From assembly GCA_016845785.1 (NCBI GenBank), contig JAERSH010000048.1, forward strand, positions 31,662 to 95,661: 64,000 nt of DNA. Direction: 5' to 3'. Shown here in pieces: positions 10,189 to 19,253 of this stretch. The translations under genes were made by a program, and so were the position numbers. This stretch comes from Fidelibacterota bacterium. GTDB taxonomy: Bacteria; Fidelibacterota; Marinisomatia; Marinisomatales; TCS55. Position 1 is the first letter of the stretch, and each line of letters starts with the position of its first letter. The notes under the pieces are model-generated. The model worked only from the letters and a program-made list of their open reading frames with translations, searched no databases and was not told the DNA's origin.

Positions 10189-11502
10189 ATGACCAATATA
10201 GAATCTAACAAACCAAAAGTGGTGTCAAAGCAATTTTTAATCCCCTTTATTCTTGTGGGCATATTATTTCCACTATGGGGGTTTGCCAATGATATTACCA
10301 ATCCCATGGTGGCTGCATTTAAAAATATCTTACTCATAAGCAATTTTGAAAGTGCATTGGTCCAATTCGCATTTTATGGCGGTTATTGTTTTATGGCCAT
10401 TCCTGCGGCGATTTTTATCAAGCGATTTAATTATAAACAGGCGATCATCATGGGGTTGGCCCTTTATTCCATCGGATGTTTTCTGTTTATCCCTGCAGGG
10501 AATATGATGGCTTTTGAAGCATTTCTTTTTTCTTATTTTGTCATGACATGCGGATTGTCATTTTTAGAAACGAGTGCCAATCCATATATCCTTTCATTAG
10601 GAGATGAAGCCACGGCCACGCAGCGATTAAACTTTGCTCAAGCATTTAATCCCTTGGGATCACTTACAGGTATGTTTGTGGCGAGAGAATTCATTTTAGC
10701 AAAATTAAATCCGGCCAGCGAAGCAGCACGCAGGGATTTATCTGTGAGTGATCCTGCCGCATTTACCCAAATACAACAGAATGACCTCAATGTCATCATT
10801 GGCCCTTACTTAATGTTAGGTATGGTTGTATTGGTTGTGTTGGCCATATTTTTTCTAAGCAAACTCCCCGGATCATCCACAGGAAATGGCAGTCAATTGG
10901 ACCTTAAACCAACACTGAAACGCTTATTCACGAATAAACGATATTTAGAGGGTGTGGGTGCTCAGGCATTTTATATTGGCGCACAAATCATGTGTTGGAC
11001 ATTCATCATCCAATATGGTGTTAATGAGGTGGGCTTGACCAAAGCGGAAGCACAATCTTATAACATGATTGCCATGGTCATTTTTGTCAGTAGTCGGTTT
11101 GTATGTACATATCTCCTGAAATTTTTCAATTCAGGTCAATTGCTCATGTTCCTTTCAATCGGTGGAGGACTGTTTTCCTTGGGAGCCGTATTTCTTCCGG
11201 GAATGACAGGATTATATTCACTCATGGCCATATCAGCATGTATGTCACTCATGTTTCCCACGATTTACGGCATTGCCCTCAAAGGATTGGGTGAAGATGC
11301 AAAACTTGGATCTGCAGGACTCATCATGGCGATTGGTGGCGGTTCACTTATGCCACCACTTCAAGGTGCCATTATGGATATGTCATCCTTTTCTTTGGGT
11401 GGATTTGTTATGTCCAGCACGAGAGTCAGCTTCGGTTTGCCATTTCTATGCTTCATTGTCGTCGGCCTTTACGGATGGAATACCATGAGAAAACACGGAT
11501 AA
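10189..11502 (+). CDS. fucP: L-fucose:H+ symporter (FucP/GluP family)
   Basis: 437 residues, about 12 membrane helices, MFS of the FHS family. The diagnostic block 'LSFLETSANPYI' and the following 'QRLNFAQAFNPLGS' are characteristic of FucP and glucose/galactose GluP transporters. Residue count agrees with E. coli FucP (438). Located directly before fucU and the whole fucose oxidation pathway, so L-fucose is the best-supported cargo; GluP-type glucose/galactose uptake is the alternative on sequence alone. Confidence 0.9.
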   Translation: MTNIESNKPKVVSKQFLIPFILVGILFPLWGFANDITNPMVAAFKNILLISNFESALVQFAFYGGYCFMAIPAAIFIKRFNYKQAIIMGLALYSIGCFLFIPAGNMMAFEAFLFSYFVMTCGLSFLETSANPYILSLGDEATATQRLNFAQAFNPLGSLTGMFVAREFILAKLNPASEAARRDLSVSDPAAFTQIQQNDLNVIIGPYLMLGMVVLVVLAIFFLSKLPGSSTGNGSQLDLKPTLKRLFTNKRYLEGVGAQAFYIGAQIMCWTFIIQYGVNEVGLTKAEAQSYNMIAMVIFVSSRFVCTYLLKFFNSGQLLMFLSIGGGLFSLGAVFLPGMTGLYSLMAISACMSLMFPTIYGIALKGLGEDAKLGSAGLIMAIGGGSLMPPLQGAIMDMSSFSLGGFVMSSTRVSFGLPFLCFIVVGLYGWNTMRKHG

Positions 11503-11505
11503 ACA

Positions 11506-11937
11506 ATGCTTAAAGGAATCTCTCCCGTCGTCTCTCCGGATCTTTTGTATACGCTACATGTCATGGGTCATGGGGACGAAATTGTTTTGGCCGATGCACA
11601 TTTTCCCACGGAATCACTGAATGATAATGTGATTCGCGCTGATGGTGTGAAGATTAAAGATTTGTTGGAAGGTATCCTGCCTCTATTCGAGATTGATTCA
11701 TACGTGGATGATGCAATTGTGATGATGGATGCAGTTTCTGGTGATACATTAGACCCGACGGTGGAAGAATCCTATATGGTTCCCATAAAAAAGTTTGCCC
11801 CCAATGAGCCATCCATTGTCCGAATTGAACGGTACAGGTTTTACGAAAGAGCAAAAAATGCTTATGCAGTTCTATTAACAGGGGAATTGGCAAAGTATGG
11901 AAATATAATCCTTAAAAAAGGGGTGACGCCGGTTTAA
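11506..11937 (+). CDS. fucU: L-fucose mutarotase (RbsD/FucU family)
   Basis: 143 residues matching the decameric RbsD/FucU pyranase/mutarotase family: '[14 protein letters not shown]' near residues 21-34 contains the catalytic His and Asp, and '[20 protein letters not shown]' is the typical C-terminus. It interconverts the anomers of L-fucose, presenting the form used by fucose dehydrogenase. It sits 3 bases after the permease and 2 bases before the fuconate dehydratase. FucU rather than RbsD is chosen from the length and context. Confidence 0.92.
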   Translation: MLKGISPVVSPDLLYTLHVMGHGDEIVLADAHFPTESLNDNVIRADGVKIKDLLEGILPLFEIDSYVDDAIVMMDAVSGDTLDPTVEESYMVPIKKFAPNEPSIVRIERYRFYERAKNAYAVLLTGELAKYGNIILKKGVTPV

Positions 11938-11939
11938 AT

Positions 11940-13268
11940 ATGAATACAGTTAAAAATGTAACTGTTCAGGATTTACGCGTTCCTACATCCGATGATTTAT
12001 TGGGTTCGGATCCTTTTCATAAGAAACCGGATTATTCTTGTGTGTTAACGACAATTGAATCAAACTCAGGCGCGAAGGGGATCTCTGTTGTATTCACAGT
12101 TGGTGCCGGGAATGACTGGGTGGCTTATGGTGTCAATGAACTTATCCCTTTGGTAAAAAATTATGCGATCGATGATTTCATTAAAAATCCGGGAGAATTG
12201 TATCAAACCATTTTAAATCACCATCAATTGCGATGGTTAGGGGACGGCGTGTTTCGCATGGCCATGGGGGGTATTATGAATGCCATGTGGGATCTCTGGG
12301 CCAAAGAAGTTGGTAAACCCATGTGGAAATTACTAGTGGACCTTGAACCTGAGACTCTAATTGAATGCATTGACTGGCGCCATTTAGAAGACGCTTTATC
12401 CAAAAATGAAGCATTAGAAATTTTAAGGAATAATCAATCCCAGAAAAGCAGATCAGAAAAGCGATTGAATGAGAAGGGCGTAAAAGCATACTCCACAGCA
12501 GGATGGATAGGGCTGACAAATGATCAAATTTTGGAAAAGATCAATCAAATGAAATCAGATGGTTTTGATGCGTTTAAATTAAAAGTGGGGCAGGATGTAG
12601 CGTTTGATAAAGCACGCATTCAGTTTATCCGTAATGCTATTGGTGTGGATGCAAAATTGATGGTGGACGCCAATCAAGTATGGGGTGTAGACGCAGCTAT
12701 TGAATATATGAAAGAATTGGCGGATTTTGACATTACTTGGATTGAAGAACCTACCGCTCGGGATGATGTTTTGGGATACCAAAAAATTTCTGAGGCCCTC
12801 AATCCATTGGGATTAAAAGTGGCAGCAGGGGAGCAGATTCAATCTCCGGTAATCTTTAAACAAATGGTTAGCAGTGGTGCCATTCAATATGCCCAGATTG
12901 ATGCATGTCGGATGGGCGGTATCAATGATGTGATGGGTATTATTTTGTTGGCCGCAAAGTATGAATTGCCCGTTTGTCCTCATGGTGGTGGCATTGGTCT
13001 TTGTAATATGATTCGTCATTTATCTATTTGGGATCAGGTATCGGTCTCCGATCATTCTAACACTCAATTGGTGGAATATATCGATTTTCTTCAAGAGGGT
13101 GTATTTGTAAATCCTGTGAAGGTGAAAAATGGAGCTTATGTGCTGCCAACTCATCCCGGTTGGGGGTTGGAAATGGATCAAAAATTTGTTGATGACCATC
13201 TGTATCCAAATGGTAATGTTTGGCGTGAAAGAGAAAAGCCCAATGGTGTTACATTTGTTGTTGAATAA
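11940..13268 (+). CDS. L-fuconate dehydratase (enolase superfamily)
   Basis: 442 residues, the length of bacterial FucD and human ENOSF1 (about 440). The barrel carries the K-x-K acid/base motif at K213/K215 ('FKLKVG'), metal ligands D243 ('VDANQ'), E269 ('IEEP') and E298 ('AGEQ'), and the His base H348 in 'CPHGGGIGL'. The Mg2+-dependent reaction dehydrates L-fuconate to 2-keto-3-deoxy-L-fuconate. Other mandelate-racemase-type acid sugar dehydratases share the motifs; the surrounding fucose genes make fuconate the likely substrate. Confidence 0.92.
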   Translation: MNTVKNVTVQDLRVPTSDDLLGSDPFHKKPDYSCVLTTIESNSGAKGISVVFTVGAGNDWVAYGVNELIPLVKNYAIDDFIKNPGELYQTILNHHQLRWLGDGVFRMAMGGIMNAMWDLWAKEVGKPMWKLLVDLEPETLIECIDWRHLEDALSKNEALEILRNNQSQKSRSEKRLNEKGVKAYSTAGWIGLTNDQILEKINQMKSDGFDAFKLKVGQDVAFDKARIQFIRNAIGVDAKLMVDANQVWGVDAAIEYMKELADFDITWIEEPTARDDVLGYQKISEALNPLGLKVAAGEQIQSPVIFKQMVSSGAIQYAQIDACRMGGINDVMGIILLAAKYELPVCPHGGGIGLCNMIRHLSIWDQVSVSDHSNTQLVEYIDFLQEGVFVNPVKVKNGAYVLPTHPGWGLEMDQKFVDDHLYPNGNVWREREKPNGVTFVVE

Positions 13269-13273
13269 TTACT

Positions 13274-14047
13274 ATGGAGGTATCATTGACTCAATTTAGT
13301 CTCGCGGGAAAACATGCAATTGTTACTGGCGGGTCCAGTGGCATTGGTAAGAGTATTGCCCAACTATTTTTTGAAAATGGGGCCCATGTTCATATATTGG
13401 ATGTAGATGAAGGTCAGGGTGAATCTATTGTGAATGAAAATGTATCATTTTACCAATGCGATGTCACCGATCAGTCCAAAGTGAATTCTATTTTTCAATC
13501 AATCGCAAAAGATCATTCAATTGATGTCTTGGTGAATAATGCGGGGATTGCCCATGTGGGTAATGTAGAAACAACCACTGAAGCAGACTTGGATCGCATT
13601 TATGCTGTTAATGTGAAAGGTGTTTATAATTGCCTCCATGCTTGTGTGCCGATTATGAAATCCAATGGGGGTGGCGTCATTTTAAATATGGCTTCCGTTG
13701 CTGCATCGGTTGGACTTCCGGATCGTTTTGCCTACTCCATGAGCAAAGGCGCTGTTGTGAGTATGACTATATCAGTTGCAAAGGATTATTTGGCCGATAA
13801 TATTCGTTGCAATAGTATCTCTCCAGCAAGAGTTCATACGCCTTTTGTGGATGGATTTATTGCGGAAAATTATCCGGGAAAAGAAAAAGAAATGTTTGAA
13901 AATTTATCCAAAACGCAGCCCATTGGCAGGATGGGGAAGCCGGAAGAGATTGCAGCACTCGCTTTATTTTTGTGCTCCGATGAAGCATCTTTTATTACCG
14001 GTGTGGACTATCCTATAGACGGTGGATTTACCACTCTAAATTCGTGA
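13274..14047 (+). CDS. SDR oxidoreductase, probable 2-keto-3-deoxy-L-fuconate dehydrogenase
   Basis: 257 residues, classical short-chain dehydrogenase: nucleotide-binding 'TGGSSGIG' near residue 18, 'NNAGIA', and the catalytic Tyr/Lys in 'YSMSK'. An aspartate after the second beta strand ('HILDVDEG') indicates NAD+ preference. It resembles the DHRS6-like branch. In the oxidative fucose pathway two SDRs are needed; this one follows the dehydratase and precedes the diketo-acid hydrolase, so oxidation of 2-keto-3-deoxy-L-fuconate at C4 to the 2,4-diketo acid is the best assignment. The other SDR (15759-16553) would be fucose dehydrogenase. The two roles could be swapped. Confidence 0.8.
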   Translation: MEVSLTQFSLAGKHAIVTGGSSGIGKSIAQLFFENGAHVHILDVDEGQGESIVNENVSFYQCDVTDQSKVNSIFQSIAKDHSIDVLVNNAGIAHVGNVETTTEADLDRIYAVNVKGVYNCLHACVPIMKSNGGGVILNMASVAASVGLPDRFAYSMSKGAVVSMTISVAKDYLADNIRCNSISPARVHTPFVDGFIAENYPGKEKEMFENLSKTQPIGRMGKPEEIAALALFLCSDEASFITGVDYPIDGGFTTLNS

Positions 14048-14051
14048 AATT

Positions 14052-14921
14052 ATGAAATTAATTCGATTTGGCGAGGCAGGGAATGAAAAGCCCGGTGTGG
14101 TTCTATCTGATGGGAAACGGGTTGACGTGAGTGCATTTTGTCGGGATTATGATGAAGCCTTTTTTGAAAATGATGGTATAGACGAGCTAGAAAAATGGCT
14201 AATTGATCAGAAAGATGAACTGCCTGAAGTTTCCCCAGATATGAGGTTAGGACCTCCCATCAAACGTCCTTCAAAAATCGTCTGTATTGGATTGAATTAT
14301 GCCAAACATGCCAAAGAAAGTGGAATGGATATCCCTGAAGAACCGGTGTTATTTTTTAAATCCACTTCTGCTATTGTTGGTCCCAATGATGATCTAATTA
14401 TTCCCAAAAATGGCACCAAGGCAGATTGGGAAGTTGAACTGGCGGTGGTTATAGGGAAAAAAGCCAGCTATGTTTCTGTTGAAGAGGCAGATGATTATAT
14501 TGCCGGCTATATGCTCCATAATGATTATAGCGAAAGGGGTTTTCAATTGGAACGAAGCGGCCAGTGGGTGAAAGGCAAAAGTTCCGATACATTTGCGCCA
14601 ATAGGACCCTATCTAGCAACGAAAGATAAAATTGAGGATCCCCATGATTTGAATCTTTGGCTCAAGGTCAATGACGAGACCATGCAAGAGGGCAACACGT
14701 CCGACTTTATTTTTAATATCCCCCAATTGGTGAGTTATGTTAGCCAATTTATGAGTTTACTACCGGGAGATATTATTTCTACCGGGACACCAATGGGTGT
14801 TGGCTTGGGCATGGATCCACCTCGATATTTACAACCGGGAGATGTGGTTGAACTTGGTATTGATGGTTTGGGTGAGTCCCACCAATTGGTGAAATCCTAT
14901 GATGAGGTACATTCTAATTGA
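14052..14921 (+). CDS. FAH-family 2,4-diketo-3-deoxy-L-fuconate hydrolase
   Basis: 289 residues of the fumarylacetoacetate hydrolase superfamily. 'KIVCIGLNYAKHAKESG' is the typical N-terminal entry to the catalytic domain, and E127/E129 in 'WEVELAVVIG' with a downstream Asp form the Mg2+ site; 'STGTPMGVG' is the conserved C-terminal block. Members cleave C-C bonds of diketo acids. In this cluster the natural product pair would be pyruvate and L-lactate from 2,4-diketo-3-deoxy-L-fuconate. The adjacent lactate oxidation genes support this. The 3' end overlaps the lactonase by 4 bases. Confidence 0.85.
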   Translation: MKLIRFGEAGNEKPGVVLSDGKRVDVSAFCRDYDEAFFENDGIDELEKWLIDQKDELPEVSPDMRLGPPIKRPSKIVCIGLNYAKHAKESGMDIPEEPVLFFKSTSAIVGPNDDLIIPKNGTKADWEVELAVVIGKKASYVSVEEADDYIAGYMLHNDYSERGFQLERSGQWVKGKSSDTFAPIGPYLATKDKIEDPHDLNLWLKVNDETMQEGNTSDFIFNIPQLVSYVSQFMSLLPGDIISTGTPMGVGLGMDPPRYLQPGDVVELGIDGLGESHQLVKSYDEVHSN

Positions 14922-15748
14922 GGATTGACGCCCACCAGCATTTTTGGCATTACGACCCTATTGAATATGACTGGATCGATGATAACATGGACATCCTTAA
15001 ACAGGACTATCTTCCGCCTCAGTTGGAGCCAAATCTAATAAAAAATAAATTTGATGGTTGTATTGCTGTCCAAGCTCGTCAATCGGAAGGGGAAACAGAA
15101 TTTCTTTTAGAATTGGCTACCCAAAACAATTTTATTAATGGTGTGGTGGGATGGGTGAATCTCTGTGATCCACATGTTATAGACCGATTAGCCCATTTTT
15201 CAAATTCCAAAAAATTATGCGGTATTCGGCATATCGTTCAGGCGGAGGAAGATGACAATTTTATGCTTAGAGATGATTTCCAGAACGGCATACGAGTATT
15301 GGGACAGTTTGACCTAGCTTATGATATTCTCATTTTTCCGAAACACTTGAGTCCGGCTTATGAATTGGTGAAGCAATTTCCAAATCAAAGGTTTGTAATC
15401 GACCATATTGCAAAGCCCCAAATAAAAGATCAAAAAATTAACGATTGGCAGAAGGGTATTGAGCGAATAGCACAATTGCCGAATGTTTATTGCAAGGTTT
15501 CCGGACTAGTGACAGAAGCAGATTGGAATGATTGGGAGTCAGAAGATTTTACTGCCTACTTGGATGTGGTTTTTTCTGCTTTTGGTATGGATAGGGTGAT
15601 GATTGGATCAGACTGGCCCGTATGTCTTTTAGGGGGTAGTTATGGTGAAGTGATTGGTATAGTCACTAATTATATTTCAAAATATTCGATAGAAGACAGA
15701 AATAAGGTTTTAGGATTAAACGCAGCAAATTTCTACCAATTGAATTAA
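14918..15748 (+). CDS. L-fuconolactonase (amidohydrolase 2 family)
   Basis: 276 residues of the metal-dependent amidohydrolase_2/COG3618 family. The N-terminal 'DAHQHFWHYD' provides the H6-x-H8 metal ligands, 'IDHIAKP' and 'GSDWPV' supply later ligands including the final Asp. It should hydrolyse L-fucono-1,5-lactone to L-fuconate. The start is a TTG at 14918 overlapping the stop of the FAH gene (TTGA), since no ATG exists before the His motif; this suggests translational coupling. COG3618 members act on several sugar lactones, so substrate is by context. Confidence 0.88.
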   Translation: MRIDAHQHFWHYDPIEYDWIDDNMDILKQDYLPPQLEPNLIKNKFDGCIAVQARQSEGETEFLLELATQNNFINGVVGWVNLCDPHVIDRLAHFSNSKKLCGIRHIVQAEEDDNFMLRDDFQNGIRVLGQFDLAYDILIFPKHLSPAYELVKQFPNQRFVIDHIAKPQIKDQKINDWQKGIERIAQLPNVYCKVSGLVTEADWNDWESEDFTAYLDVVFSAFGMDRVMIGSDWPVCLLGGSYGEVIGIVTNYISKYSIEDRNKVLGLNAANFYQLN

Positions 15749-15758
15749 GGGAAATCTC

Positions 15759-16553
15759 ATGGACCTCAATTTAAAAGATAAAGTCATCATTGTTACCGGC
15801 GGAGCAAAAGGAATTGGTGAAGCGATTACAAGAGGAATCGCCGAAGAAGGTGGAATACCGGTGATTGTTGGTCGATCTAAAGATGAAGGGGAGAAGTTGA
15901 CGGACGAATTGGTCGATTCAGGTAAGGAAGTATTAAATCTGTGTTATGAATTATCCTCAACAGAAAATTGCGAAGCAGCTGTTTCATCCGTAATGAGCAC
16001 ATACGGACGAATTGATGGGTTGATCAATAATGCAGGCGTGAATGATGGGGTAGGATTAGAAAAAGGAAATCCTGTACAATTCAAAAGGTCCGTAGAAACA
16101 AATCTATTTCACTATTATGATATGGCCCATTATTGCATTCCTGAATTAAAAAAATCTAAGGGAAACATTGTTAATATCAGTTCAAAAACGGCCATCACCG
16201 GCCAAGGAAATACTTCCGGTTATGCAGCTGCGAAGGGTGCCCAATTGGCATTAACACGTGAATGGGCAGTAGAATTATTAAATTATAATATTCGTGTGAA
16301 TGCAATTGTCCCTGCAGAAGTGATGACCCCCCTTTATAAAAAATGGTTGGATACATTTGATAATCCGAATGAAAAACAAAAAGAGATTGAAAAAAATGTA
16401 CCATTCGGGAATCGAATGACCACGGCAAAAGAAATTGCAGATACGGCATTATTCCTGCTCTCCGAACGATCTTCTCACATTACCGGCCAGCACATTGTTG
16501 TGGATGGGGGTTATGTCCACTTAGATCGATCTCTTTCGGTATTGGGGGATTAG
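15759..16553 (+). CDS. SDR oxidoreductase, probable L-fucose dehydrogenase
   Basis: 264 residues, classical SDR: 'TGGAKGIG' near residue 13, 'NNAGVND', catalytic 'YAAAK', and a C-terminal 'VDGGYVHLDRSL' tail of the kind seen in bacterial L-fucose dehydrogenases. The beta2 end reads 'VGRSKDEG', with Arg rather than Asp, so NADP+ may be accepted. Expected reaction: L-fucose to L-fucono-lactone, the entry step of the pathway. It follows the lactonase by 10 bases and precedes lutA by one base. Assignment against the other SDR is by similarity of the tail and by gene order. Confidence 0.78.
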   Translation: MDLNLKDKVIIVTGGAKGIGEAITRGIAEEGGIPVIVGRSKDEGEKLTDELVDSGKEVLNLCYELSSTENCEAAVSSVMSTYGRIDGLINNAGVNDGVGLEKGNPVQFKRSVETNLFHYYDMAHYCIPELKKSKGNIVNISSKTAITGQGNTSGYAAAKGAQLALTREWAVELLNYNIRVNAIVPAEVMTPLYKKWLDTFDNPNEKQKEIEKNVPFGNRMTTAKEIADTALFLLSERSSHITGQHIVVDGGYVHLDRSLSVLGD

Positions 16554-16554
16554 C

Positions 16555-17301
16555 ATGGCGCGAGTGGCTTTATTCGTCCCTTGCTATATCGATCAAGTCT
16601 ACCCTCAGGTTGCCATTGCCACTATTGAATTATTACAAAAACTGGGATTGGATGTGGTGTACCCCACTAATCAAACTTGTTGTGGCCAGCCTATTGGGAA
16701 TGCCGGTTATGAATGTGAACTCAACGATGTTGCCCATCGGTTTATAGATCAATTTGAAGAATTTGATGCAGTCATTTCGCCATCGGGGAGTTGTGTCCAT
16801 TTTGTAAAGGCACAGTACAGTTTTATCAATCAGTCCGATTCGGTTAAACACGTTCGAAATCATATTTATGAATTATGCGATTATCTCACCAACATTTTAA
16901 ATATCAAAAATTTCAATACTCGGTTTCCCCACCGTGTCGGCATCCATTACAGTTGTCATAGTTTGCGTGGATTGGATTCTGGTAAGCCATCTGAGATCAT
17001 TGGAGAAGATTATTCCAACATTCAAAGTCTACTCGAGACTGTTCAGGATTTAACGTTGGTCCATCCTGAGAGAAAGGATGAATGTTGTGGTTTTGGCGGC
17101 ACATTTTCTGTAGATGAATCTGCTGTATCTGTAAAAATGGGACAGGATAGGTGTGGAGATTTTGAGAACCTCGATGCAGAATATATTACAAGTACGGATA
17201 TGTCTTGCCTCATGCATTTGGATGGCATTTTGAAACAGGCCAACAGCAAAACCCAAGTAATTCATGTGGCAGAAATTTTAAATCAAACGGTTACTTCCTG
17301 A
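16555..17301 (+). CDS. lutA: LutA/LldE lactate oxidation subunit (two CCG domains)
   Basis: 248 residues with two cysteine-rich CCG domains: 'TCCGQPIGNAGY' and 'DECCGFGGTFSV', each preceded by a further Cys motif ('FVPCYID', 'HYSCHSLRG'). This is the LutA/LldE/YkgE layout; the subunit binds Fe-S clusters and is part of the LutABC L-lactate dehydrogenase complex. Start ATG at 16555 follows the SDR stop directly. In this operon it would oxidise the L-lactate made from fucose to pyruvate. Confidence 0.93.
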   Translation: MARVALFVPCYIDQVYPQVAIATIELLQKLGLDVVYPTNQTCCGQPIGNAGYECELNDVAHRFIDQFEEFDAVISPSGSCVHFVKAQYSFINQSDSVKHVRNHIYELCDYLTNILNIKNFNTRFPHRVGIHYSCHSLRGLDSGKPSEIIGEDYSNIQSLLETVQDLTLVHPERKDECCGFGGTFSVDESAVSVKMGQDRCGDFENLDAEYITSTDMSCLMHLDGILKQANSKTQVIHVAEILNQTVTS

Positions 17302-18674
17302 TGCACCATCCCGTAGCTGCAGAAAAATTTATTCAAGATACACCTCGAGTCAATTGGCATAATAAAGCCGTATGGTATGTTCGTGAAAAAAGAGATAAAG
17401 CAGCACAGGATATCCCCGAATGGGAACAGCTACGGGATTATGCTTCGGCTATCAAAACGGATACCATTTCAAAACTTGATAAATACTTGATTGAGTTTGA
17501 GCAACGAGCAATTGAAAATGGTATAAAAATTCATTGGGCGAAAGACGCAGATACTCACAATAAAATTGTCCATGGGATTTTAGATACGCACCAATCAAGA
17601 CTAGTGGTGAAAAGTAAATCCATGCTTACAGAAGAATGTGGATTGAATCCCTATCTTGAAGCAAAAGGTATTGAAGTGGTGGATACAGACTTGGGTGAAA
17701 GAGTTATCCAGTTTGCTAAGGAAGATCCCAGCCACATTGTGATGCCGGCAATCCATAAGAAAAAGGAAGAAATTGGCGAACTATTTTATGAACATTTAGA
17801 AACAGAAAAAGGGAATGATGATCCAAATTATTTGACGGAAGCGGCACGCCATCATTTAAGAAAAAAGTTCCTCAAAGCCGATGCAGCCATTACAGGTGTG
17901 AATTTTGCAATCGCAGAAACTGGGGGATTTGTGGTGGTGACTAACGAAGGCAATGCAGATATGGGTGTAAACCTAACGCCCCTTCACATTGCAAGTATGG
18001 GCATTGAAAAAATTATTCCGAAGGCTGAGCATCTCGGTGTTTTTTTAAGATTGCTTGCACGGAGTGCCACTGGCCAACCTATCACCACATATACATCCCA
18101 TTTTCATAAACCCAGAGAAGGGGCACAGCTCCATGTCGTAATTGTTGATAACGGCAGATCGCGACAATTGGGGCAGGAAGATTTTCGCCGTTCACTCCAT
18201 TGCATTCGCTGTGGTGCATGTATGAATACCTGTCCCGTGTACCGCCGAAGTGGAGGTCATAGTTATGGTTATTCTGTACCCGGACCAATAGGCTCAATTT
18301 TATCCCCAAATATGGATCCGGAAAAACATGCAAGTCTGCCATTCGCTTCTACCTTATGTGGCTCCTGTAGTGCCGTATGTCCTGTAAAAATTGATGTGGA
18401 TAAACAATTATACAAATGGCGGCAAGTCATCACTGAAAAAGGATTCGCGCCAAATAAAAAGACCCTCACCATAAGATTGGGAAAATTCGCATTCTCCCAC
18501 CCGTTAACATTCAGAATTTTTGGAAGTTTGTCTCGGAAGGCTGGCCGTATTTTCCCTAAGAAGTTGTTAAACACCTTCTTTACAAAATGGACAACAGGTC
18601 GTGATCTACCTGATCTCCCAAAGAAAAGCTTCAGAGATTGGTATTTGAAAAATGGTATTGATTCCCATGACTGA
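17301..18674 (+). CDS. lutB: LutB/LldF iron-sulfur subunit of L-lactate dehydrogenase
   Basis: 457 residues from the ATG at 17301, which overlaps the lutA stop by one base (TGATG). The N-terminal LUD domain spans about residues 60-290; two ferredoxin-type sites follow, C301-x2-C304-x2-C307-x3-C311-P and C353-x2-C356-x3-C360-P. This is the standard LutB architecture (B. subtilis LutB is about 476). It would pass electrons from lactate to the respiratory chain at the cytoplasmic side. An in-frame extension to 17205 inside lutA is not the true N-terminus. Confidence 0.93.
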   Translation: MHHPVAAEKFIQDTPRVNWHNKAVWYVREKRDKAAQDIPEWEQLRDYASAIKTDTISKLDKYLIEFEQRAIENGIKIHWAKDADTHNKIVHGILDTHQSRLVVKSKSMLTEECGLNPYLEAKGIEVVDTDLGERVIQFAKEDPSHIVMPAIHKKKEEIGELFYEHLETEKGNDDPNYLTEAARHHLRKKFLKADAAITGVNFAIAETGGFVVVTNEGNADMGVNLTPLHIASMGIEKIIPKAEHLGVFLRLLARSATGQPITTYTSHFHKPREGAQLHVVIVDNGRSRQLGQEDFRRSLHCIRCGACMNTCPVYRRSGGHSYGYSVPGPIGSILSPNMDPEKHASLPFASTLCGSCSAVCPVKIDVDKQLYKWRQVITEKGFAPNKKTLTIRLGKFAFSHPLTFRIFGSLSRKAGRIFPKKLLNTFFTKWTTGRDLPDLPKKSFRDWYLKNGIDSHD

Positions 18675-19251
18675 TCGAGAACAAATATTAAATACCATCG
18701 GTGCAAATAAACCGGAGGAAGCCCAACCCTTTATTATGCCCACCGTACAAAAAGAAAAGGGTGTGACTATAGAAAAACAATTTATTCAAATGGTTGGTCA
18801 TGTTGGTGGTGTATGTATACGACAACATTCAAAACAGATTTCAGACATGATTACAGTACGGTATCCCCATGCGAAGAAAATTTATTCCTGTACTAAAGAG
18901 ATTTCATCAATAGGATTTAATTCTGAAAATATATCCAATCCAATTGATTTAAATGGTGTGGATTTGGCTGTACTGCAAGGCTGTTTTGGGGTGGCAGAGA
19001 ATGGGGCTATATGGATTTCAGAAGAAGAAATGATGCATCGTGTCCTTCCATACATTGCTGAACATTTGGTCATCCTTTTGGATCACAACTCAATCGTGGC
19101 GAATATGCATGATGCCTATGAACAAATTGATTTAACCCAAGTGCCTTATGGTACATTCATTTCTGGTCCATCTAAAACAGCGGATATTGAACAAACTCTC
19201 GTCATGGGCGCTCAGGGCCCAAGATCTCATATGGTTATACTAACGGATTAA
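18667..19251 (+). CDS. lutC: LutC/LldG LUD-domain subunit of L-lactate dehydrogenase
   Basis: 194 residues from ATG 18667 (an upstream in-frame ATG at 18652 would add five). A LUD domain with 'GCFGVAENGAIWISEEE' and a C-terminal 'GPSKTADIEQTLVMGAQGP', the conserved signature of LutC. It completes the LutABC complex. It overlaps lutB by 8 bases. The upstream gene order fucose pathway then lutABC argues that lactate from fucose cleavage is consumed by the same cell. Confidence 0.92.
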   Translation: MTDREQILNTIGANKPEEAQPFIMPTVQKEKGVTIEKQFIQMVGHVGGVCIRQHSKQISDMITVRYPHAKKIYSCTKEISSIGFNSENISNPIDLNGVDLAVLQGCFGVAENGAIWISEEEMMHRVLPYIAEHLVILLDHNSIVANMHDAYEQIDLTQVPYGTFISGPSKTADIEQTLVMGAQGPRSHMVILTD

Positions 19252-19253
19252 AA

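Noticed and set aside
17205..17300. N-terminal extension of LutB
   Set aside because: It runs inside lutA in another frame; the ATG at 17301 gives the normal family start and a TGATG coupling.
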